DNA of 64,000 nt, from positions 62,001 through 126,000 of the forward strand of contig WSYJ01000125.1 in the NCBI GenBank assembly GCA_020186115.1, written 5' to 3'. This document shows, one piece after another, positions 58,237-64,000 of this stretch. This DNA is from Histomonas meleagridis (Eukaryota > Parabasalia > Tritrichomonadida > Dientamoebidae). Under the pieces are notes generated by a model. That model had not been told where the DNA came from, ran no database searches, and saw only the letters and a program-made list of their open reading frames with translations. Both the position numbers and the translations under genes were made by a program. Position 1 is the stretch's first letter. Every line of letters begins with the position of its first letter.

Positions 58237-61014
58237 TTATTTATTAACAACATTTTCATTATTTTTCCAATTTGGATCTAATTTTATATCTTTATATTTA
58301 ACATTTTGTCGAATATCACAATCAAAAGATATATTTCTTTTCTCCATTAAAACTATTGAATAATTTTCATCATTTTTATTTGTGATTTGATCCCTCACAA
58401 ATTGCACAGCATTTTTATACTCGAACAAAACATTACATTTATCGAATGACAAATCAAACAATTTCTCAACGAAAACATTTAAAACATTCAAAACCAAATC
58501 CAAAAGATTTTCTGGGTTATTTTCCACAACAATTAAACCAACGCAATTATCATTAATCAAATTTGGTAACACGAAAACATTTTCTTTAACTTTTATATTA
58601 TTATTTCTTAAAATTTCATAAATTCCATCAATATTTACATTTAAAGGGAAAATTACTTTTTTTTGTATATAAAAAAATTTATTTTTTATATCATTAAAAA
58701 TGTTTTTTATGAGTAATTTTGGAAGTAATTTATTATATTTACAAATTTTAATATTTTTTGGAATTAATTTCAATTCGTTGTTATTATTTATATACCAAAA
58801 ATCAATTAAATTATAACCAATTAAATCTTTACATTCATTAATTATATCAAATGATTTTTCTTTTAATGTTTTCGGTGTTATAGTAAACGATGGATAAATT
58901 ATTGCAAATTTTTTAAATTCCGAAATAAAAATATTTTCAAATGTACTTTTAACTTTAATTTTGTTATTGTTCGGATCTTTATAAAATATTATTGAAGGAG
59001 AAGAAACAATTTCATTCGGAACAAATTCTATATATGAATATAAATTAAAGTTAAAATTTTTAATTTGTTTATTATTATAATAATTTATTATATTATTAAA
59101 TTCTTTTTTGATGTTATTTGTAATAATTTGTTGGAAATTTTCATCATTAATTTCATTTTTTGTTAAAATGTTTAAATTTTGTTTCATTTTTTGTAAGATT
59201 TTAATGTCATTAATATTAATCCAACAAAAATTCTTATTATTATTATAATGTATTAACCATTTTAATACATTTGGGTTATTTAAAATCAATTTTATTAATG
59301 TTTTAAAGAACATTTCTTTTCCTTTAATATCATTTGAACAAATTAAACCAAATTTCAATAAAATGTTTTGTTTTAAAAAGTTTTTTATTATATTCGGATT
59401 AGGAGCTAATATAAATGCATTAATTTTAACGCTAATTTCTATTAATGACTTTGTGGATTTTGTTGGAATTAAAATTGTTTTATAATCTTTTGTTATATTT
59501 TTAATTCTATTTATTATGTTAATATTCGAAGCAAAATTATCTTCAATCGTTAAACAATTTGGTAATTTATACTGTGATGTAAAGAAGTAAAGTTTTTCTT
59601 GGTCGTTAATATGTTCTTTTAAATAATTCGAAATGATTGTTGATATTGGTTTATTCGAATATATAATTAATATAATGTTCGGATTAATTATTAATTCTTC
59701 AATTCGACCTAATTCAATTGAATCATAACTTTTAATTAAATGTATTTGTACATTAATTTCTTCAACATTTTCATTGAAATGATAATTTGTTTGGATTTCA
59801 TTATATTTGTTTTCATTGTTTATTCGATATTTTTGTAATTTTTTGTGATATTTATGAATTTGTTGAAGAGTTTTAAACCAATTTTTAATGATTCCAATCG
59901 ATTTAATTTGTTTCTTATATTCACGAATTCGTTTTCGTATATTATAACCTCGAAAAACTGATTGTATTATTATCGCAGAATTATTTTCTGTTTTGTTAAT
60001 ATATTTAAATCGTTTAGTAATAACATTTTTATCGATTAAACATTTCGATAGTTTTTCTTCATATATTTCATCGGGTGAAAGTTTTAATAAATCAAGTAAA
60101 TATTCGGTGTTCACATGTTGCGTTTGATATCCTTTCGTTTCACAATACTTTTGTAACATTTTAAAGATAATGGAAATCGATTCCCATTGATACGCATTAT
60201 GTAATTTAAATATTTGGTATTCATTTGATGTTTCGTTTGGAATTCCATTAATTAATTCGATTGTTAATGTTTTTGGTGTTTCTTCTTCTTCTTTTTGTGT
60301 AATTTCTTCTTTTATTGTTTCTTCTTCTTCATTAAATTGTCGACTTTCTTCTTTTGATGTTATTTCATTTGTTTCATCTAATTTAAATGTGTTCATTGGT
60401 GTAAATGGAATTTTAGTATGGTCTGAGAGATATGGATTAACTGTAAAAAGACCTGTAAAATGTTCTTGGATGTTTTCATTGGGTAATAAACCTGATTCAT
60501 TAAGTTCTTGAATACCATACTTATCAATTGCATTGGATGGAATTTCTGGTAATGGAGCTTGAGGATCATGTGCATTAGGCCTTGGTAAATGTGGTGTATC
60601 TGAAAAGATTTTTCGTGTTCGTAAATGACCATTTGGAATAGGTGAAAATTTTTGTGTTGTGATTGGTATAATTGTTTGTGGCTTTTCTGTTTTTGGTGTA
60701 ACTATTCTAGGAATAGGAGATTGTGATGTGCTAAGAGGTGGTAAAGAAGGTTGGTTTATTGTTTTATGTGAAATGTTAGATATTGGTGGAGGATTATAAT
60801 TAAGCGGAAGAATTTTGGATTTAGAAAACTCGCATTTTACCATTGCATGCATTTTTAGTCGTAAGTCTTGATCTGTATTTTCAATTAATTTTTGAATTTC
60901 AATAGCTAAATTCTCATCATTTGGATTTTCGGAATATCTTTCATTTACAGCTCTAATTTTATCTTGAAGTTCTTCTAATATTTTAGATATATCTCTTTGA
61001 TGGATTTCATCCAT
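58237..61014 (-). CDS. IQ-motif protein, IQCH-like candidate
   Basis: From MDEIHQRDISKILEELQ (ATG at 61014) the protein is 925 aa. A further in-frame ATG at 61077 would add 21 residues but overlaps an AACGATA motif that belongs to the Hsp70 promoter, so I prefer 61014. It has an N-terminal coiled segment, a Pro-rich linker (PPPISNISH, LPPLSTSQSPIPR), an acidic Glu run, then one IQ motif (SAIIIQSVFRGYNIRKRIREY, first 20 shown: SAIIIQSVFRGYNIRKRIRE) that should bind calmodulin or a light chain. The C-terminal 500 residues, with INAFILAPNPNIIKNFLKQN, resemble the ATP-grasp-like part of IQCH, an axoneme/sperm protein. That match is by memory of the layout and uncertain. Asn-rich low complexity is frequent. 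Confidence 0.68.
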   Translation of the reverse strand: MDEIHQRDISKILEELQDKIRAVNERYSENPNDENLAIEIQKLIENTDQDLRLKMHAMVKCEFSKSKILPLNYNPPPISNISHKTINQPSLPPLSTSQSPIPRIVTPKTEKPQTIIPITTQKFSPIPNGHLRTRKIFSDTPHLPRPNAHDPQAPLPEIPSNAIDKYGIQELNESGLLPNENIQEHFTGLFTVNPYLSDHTKIPFTPMNTFKLDETNEITSKEESRQFNEEEETIKEEITQKEEEETPKTLTIELINGIPNETSNEYQIFKLHNAYQWESISIIFKMLQKYCETKGYQTQHVNTEYLLDLLKLSPDEIYEEKLSKCLIDKNVITKRFKYINKTENNSAIIIQSVFRGYNIRKRIREYKKQIKSIGIIKNWFKTLQQIHKYHKKLQKYRINNENKYNEIQTNYHFNENVEEINVQIHLIKSYDSIELGRIEELIINPNIILIIYSNKPISTIISNYLKEHINDQEKLYFFTSQYKLPNCLTIEDNFASNINIINRIKNITKDYKTILIPTKSTKSLIEISVKINAFILAPNPNIIKNFLKQNILLKFGLICSNDIKGKEMFFKTLIKLILNNPNVLKWLIHYNNNKNFCWININDIKILQKMKQNLNILTKNEINDENFQQIITNNIKKEFNNIINYYNNKQIKNFNFNLYSYIEFVPNEIVSSPSIIFYKDPNNNKIKVKSTFENIFISEFKKFAIIYPSFTITPKTLKEKSFDIINECKDLIGYNLIDFWYINNNNELKLIPKNIKICKYNKLLPKLLIKNIFNDIKNKFFYIQKKVIFPLNVNIDGIYEILRNNNIKVKENVFVLPNLINDNCVGLIVVENNPENLLDLVLNVLNVFVEKLFDLSFDKCNVLFEYKNAVQFVRDQITNKNDENYSIVLMEKRNISFDCDIRQNVKYKDIKLDPNWKNNENVVNK

Positions 61015-61053
61015 ATAAAAACGTACATTTAGAACGTTAAGTTCACATGAATA

Positions 61054-61060
61054 AACGATA
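61054..61060 (+). promoter_or_regulatory. AACGATA (M3-like) motif, distal, Hsp70
   Basis: An exact AACGATA on the Hsp70 coding strand, about 90 nt upstream of the preferred ATG at 61149. Confidence 0.35.
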
Positions 61061-61111
61061 AAATTGATTGAGTCCATTTTTCAGAAAATTCTATCGCTCA
61101 ATAATCAAATG

Positions 61112-61118
61112 AACGATA
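61112..61118 (+). promoter_or_regulatory. AACGATA (M3-like) motif, proximal, Hsp70
   Basis: An exact AACGATA 31-37 nt upstream of the ATG at 61149 (only 10 nt from the alternative ATG at 61128). The spacing, compared with the other two genes in the window, favours the later start. Confidence 0.5.
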
Positions 61119-61148
61119 AGAGTGACGATGAAAAGTGACTCGAACAAA

Positions 61149-63008
61149 ATGATAAAAGCTTTATCAAAACATTCACATTTATTTTCCAAGGCAACTTCCC
61201 CAATAGTTGGTATTGATCTTGGCACAACAAATTCATGTGTTGCTATTGTTGAGGCCGGAAAACCAAAAGTTATTTCAGCAATTGATGGATCAAGAACAAC
61301 CCCTTCTGTTATTGCTTTTAACGAAAAAGGAAAAATGATTGTAGGAAACCAGGCAAAGCGTCAAATGATTACTAACCCACATTCTACATTTTTTGCTACC
61401 AAAAGAATAATTGGTCGACGTTATGATGATCCTATGGTAACCAAATCCAAACAAATGGTTCCATATAACATTGTTGAAAAGGATGATCAAGTTTGGGTTC
61501 AAGATGCCAAATCAAAATTATACTCACCATCACAAATTGGTGCTTTTATACTTCAAACCATGAAGAAAACTGCCGAAAGTTATATTGGAAAAGAAGTTAC
61601 TAATGCTGTAGTTACAGTTCCAGCTTATTTTAATGATTCACAACGTCAAGCCACAAAAGATGCAGGCAAAATTGCCGGTCTTAAAGTTTCTCGTATCATC
61701 AATGAGCCAACGGCTGCAGCTTTAGCCTATGGTGTTGAGAAAAAGCGCGGCCAAACCGTTGCAGTATTTGATCTTGGCGGAGGAACTTTTGATATTTCCA
61801 TTTTAGAGATCAGTGATGATGGTATATTTGAAGTCAAAGCCACGAATGGGGATACTTTTCTTGGCGGCGAAGATTTTGATGATGTCATAATTCAACACAT
61901 TATCAAAACTTTTAAATCCAACGAACATATTGATCTTAGTAAAGATTTAATTGCAATGCAGCGCATCCGCGAAGCTGCCGAAAAAGCCAAAGTTGAATTA
62001 TCGACTATGCTTGAAACTGAAATCCATTTGCCATATATCTGTTCCACATCATCTGGCTCCAAACATCTTAAGATGAGTCTCAAACGGACTGAATATGAAA
62101 CCATGACACGTCATTTATTACAGCGCACTATAACACCATGTGCCAACTGTCTTAAAGATGCGCAACTTACACCTGATCAAATCAACGAAGTCATAATGGT
62201 TGGCGGAATGACGCGTACTCCATCAGTCCTAAACATTGTCCGTAATTTCTTTAGGAAGGAGCCATTCACCGGAGTTAATCCAGACGAAGTTGTAGCAATT
62301 GGTGCAGCGATTCAAGGCTCAGTATTACAAGGGAACTTGAACCAATTAATTTTATTGGACGTAACTCCGTTATCATTAGGAATCGAAACAATGGGCGGAA
62401 TCTTTGCGCCATTAATCCCACGTAATACTGTTGTTCCTACAAAGACGACTGAAACATTTTCGACTGGAGTCGATGGACAAACTAAAGTCGGAATTCGAGT
62501 TTATCAAGGCGAACGTGAACTTGTATCCGGTAATAAGTTAATCGGAGACTTTACGTTGTCCGGAATTCCACCACTTCCACGCGGAATACCGAAGATTAAT
62601 GTCAGCTTCGAAGTCGATGCGAATTCTATTTTACACGTATCAGCTAAACATGAACAAAGTGGAAAAGAAGAAAAGATCGAAATCAAACAAAATAATGGAT
62701 TAAGTACTGAACAAATATCGAAGATGATCGAAGACGCAAAGATACATGAGAAAGAAGATACACAAAATAGATTACTGATTGAGAAGAAAATGGATTTGGA
62801 GAACTTCATTATAAATGCAAATAGAAATATGACGGAATATGAGAAATTGTTACCAAATGATTTGGTGACAAAAATTAAAGGAAAAATAGACGAGTTGGAA
62901 GAAGCAATTACGAAGAATGATGACGATTTGATGAATAAGAAACTCAATGAAACAAAGAAATTGACTGATGAAATGCTAAAAATTATACATAACGCAAATG
63001 ATCAATAA
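61149..63008 (+). CDS. Mitochondrial-type (DnaK) Hsp70, probably hydrogenosomal
   Basis: This Hsp70 class drives protein import and Fe-S assembly in mitochondria-derived organelles. The start [20 protein letters not shown] has basic and hydroxyl residues and no acids, as expected of a presequence; an ATG at 61128 would add MKSDSNK with an Asp. The ATPase domain has [72 protein letters not shown] and [13 protein letters not shown]. The linker [14 protein letters not shown] leads to the substrate-binding part (GVRV-type core reads [14 protein letters not shown]) and a helical lid ending in a Lys/Asp-rich tail without EEVD or KDEL. This is the DnaK/mtHsp70 type, not cytosolic or ER Hsp70. Confidence 0.93.
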   Translation: MIKALSKHSHLFSKATSPIVGIDLGTTNSCVAIVEAGKPKVISAIDGSRTTPSVIAFNEKGKMIVGNQAKRQMITNPHSTFFATKRIIGRRYDDPMVTKSKQMVPYNIVEKDDQVWVQDAKSKLYSPSQIGAFILQTMKKTAESYIGKEVTNAVVTVPAYFNDSQRQATKDAGKIAGLKVSRIINEPTAAALAYGVEKKRGQTVAVFDLGGGTFDISILEISDDGIFEVKATNGDTFLGGEDFDDVIIQHIIKTFKSNEHIDLSKDLIAMQRIREAAEKAKVELSTMLETEIHLPYICSTSSGSKHLKMSLKRTEYETMTRHLLQRTITPCANCLKDAQLTPDQINEVIMVGGMTRTPSVLNIVRNFFRKEPFTGVNPDEVVAIGAAIQGSVLQGNLNQLILLDVTPLSLGIETMGGIFAPLIPRNTVVPTKTTETFSTGVDGQTKVGIRVYQGERELVSGNKLIGDFTLSGIPPLPRGIPKINVSFEVDANSILHVSAKHEQSGKEEKIEIKQNNGLSTEQISKMIEDAKIHEKEDTQNRLLIEKKMDLENFIINANRNMTEYEKLLPNDLVTKIKGKIDELEEAITKNDDDLMNKKLNETKKLTDEMLKIIHNANDQ

Positions 63009-63756
63009 AAAGTGTTATCAAGAAATAAGTTTAAATGAAGTTATTACAAAAAGAATAAATGAAAATTTTATATTTCCAGACTGCAAAAATGAGATTTTTC
63101 TCTCTTGGAAACATGAATTGATATGACTTAATATAAAATTAATATATCAGTATTAAAACTGTAAATTTTATGGAATGTGATCACATGATTTTATTTTTGT
63201 GATATTCTAATATCACCTTGATAAAATTTGATATATTTTACTATCATTTGTTAGATCTTTCAAATAAAGTTGTAAAATAAAATAAAAAAAAAATAAATAA
63301 ATCTAGAAATTGAAACATTTACATCCAACAGTGAATTCGAAAAAAAATAACTTCCATGAAAATACAGAATTTATACCTACTCACCAAGGTTTCCATAAAA
63401 ATAAAATCCAGTGGAATTTCATGAAGAGTCTTCGTACACAATTTTTATATTTCTATGGTTTATTTTGCTTATTGAGTGCTCCATGGTTTTTGGTGACCGT
63501 TTATTTTGAATAAAACCATTGGTAATACACCATGAACTTTTTACAACTTTTTCTATATCATTCCACGGTTATTTCATAAATCCAAGAAGCAAAAAACATT
63601 CAAATCTCAACAGCCAAACGACAGAACAACAACATAACCGTAATACTAAAATCTGGTCCTCCCCTGATCATAACGGTCGCGTTTTCTCAAAAACGAGTTT
63701 TTCTGTGTTATATTGCAAAAAAATTTCGACCTTCCAATTTTTTTTCCTATTAACAC
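63009..63756. other. 3' flank of Hsp70, nothing recognised
   Basis: AT-rich sequence with a poly-A stretch near 63285-63298. Two small frames (63310-63513 from TTG; 63519-63794) lack support. Confidence 0.45.
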
Positions 63757-63969
63757 ATGAAGTTCCTTTTAGCTGGCATCTATTTATTTATTAATTTTGT
63801 ATCAAATAATTCAAATATTGTAAGTAACAGAAATAATTTTTATCTTCCACACAAACAAGAAGAAGAAAAGAAGGAATTGAATACATATTTTTATCAAAAT
63901 GAATATGAAATACTTTTCAATGGAATATCCAAAGAATTTTACTCATTTTTTTCGAACAAGTTTTTCTAA
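63757..63969 (+). CDS. Small putative secreted protein (weak)
   Basis: The ATG at 63757 opens 70 aa beginning MKFLLAGIYLFINFVSNNSN, which looks like a signal peptide, followed by a charged region (HKQEEEKKELNTYF) and a Phe-rich end. There is no known domain and the region is AT-rich, so this could be a chance frame. Confidence 0.3.
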   Translation: MKFLLAGIYLFINFVSNNSNIVSNRNNFYLPHKQEEEKKELNTYFYQNEYEILFNGISKEFYSFFSNKFF

Positions 63970-64000
63970 GATTTTTCAATTTTTCAAACGAAAGAGGATT

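Noticed and set aside
61015-61077. IQ protein starting at the ATG at 61077
   Set aside because: The extra 21 residues look unlike the rest, and this stretch holds an AACGATA promoter word on the Hsp70 strand; kept as an alternative only.
1-64000. CRISPR array, rRNA genes or plasmid-type origin
   Set aside because: No regularly spaced identical direct repeats with unique spacers, no rRNA-like conserved blocks, and gene content is clearly eukaryotic.

Overview
The window looks like nuclear DNA of a trichomonad (parabasalid) protist, most like Trichomonas or Tritrichomonas. The evidence is: AT-rich sequence; closely packed, apparently intronless genes often in divergent pairs; a mitochondrial-type Hsp70 and a NifU-domain protein with short N-terminal presequences as in hydrogenosomal proteins; ankyrin, BspA-type leucine-rich-repeat and R2R3-Myb genes; expanded kinase and GTPase signalling genes; and initiator-like TCACTTTTG and AACGATA motifs just upstream of start codons. 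No database search was possible, so the genus is an inference.

Layout. 0-9 kb: the end of an interrupted ankyrin gene, an RNF216-like RBR ubiquitin ligase, a divergent surface-protein gene, a dead Merlin/IS1595-type transposase inside a possible 2.7-kb inverted-repeat element, a complete Pumilio RNA-binding protein, and a decayed ankyrin/DUF3447 gene. 9-21 kb: a secreted cysteine-rich protein with three twin-CX3C motifs, an R2R3-Myb gene, a frameshifted G-alpha gene, a truncated BEACH-WD40 gene abutting an unusual array of ankyrin units, an armadillo-like protein and a NEK-like kinase fused to a small-GTPase-like domain. 21-32 kb: a ~4.08-kb inverted duplication of a RhoGEF-PH-Kelch gene (right copy intact, left copy broken by single-base indels) around a 715-aa unknown gene. 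32-39.4 kb: a BspA-like pseudogene, a coiled-coil protein, a second member of the unknown family, a HEAT-repeat PP2A-A-like protein and tRNA-Gln(UUG). 39.7-51 kb: a 2412-aa BEACH-WD40-zinc-finger protein, a MORN protein and a divergent NifU-domain/CCT1 pair. 51-54.3 kb: a dead pogo-type transposase beside two more ankyrin units. 55-63 kb: a second kinase-GTPase fusion gene (frameshifted), FKBP12, a multi-pass membrane protein, an IQCH-like IQ protein and mitochondrial-type Hsp70.

The strongest unexplained signal is the ankyrin arrangement. Intact 90-nt ankyrin units are separated by AT-rich spacers containing stops, nearly always 80 nt long (80, 80, 80, 200, 80; 79 elsewhere). A TTGGA-like motif lies exactly 20 nt before the next unit at all eight spacer-unit junctions measured, at three separate loci. 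This suggests an unrecognised intron-like element or a length-constrained repeat. Other notable signals are the kinase-GTPase fusions with degenerate catalytic motifs, the large inverted duplication and a perfect 28-bp hairpin.

Several otherwise conserved genes carry single- or two-base breaks in homopolymers or an AT run. These may be real decay or uncorrected sequencing errors, and the sequence alone cannot decide.
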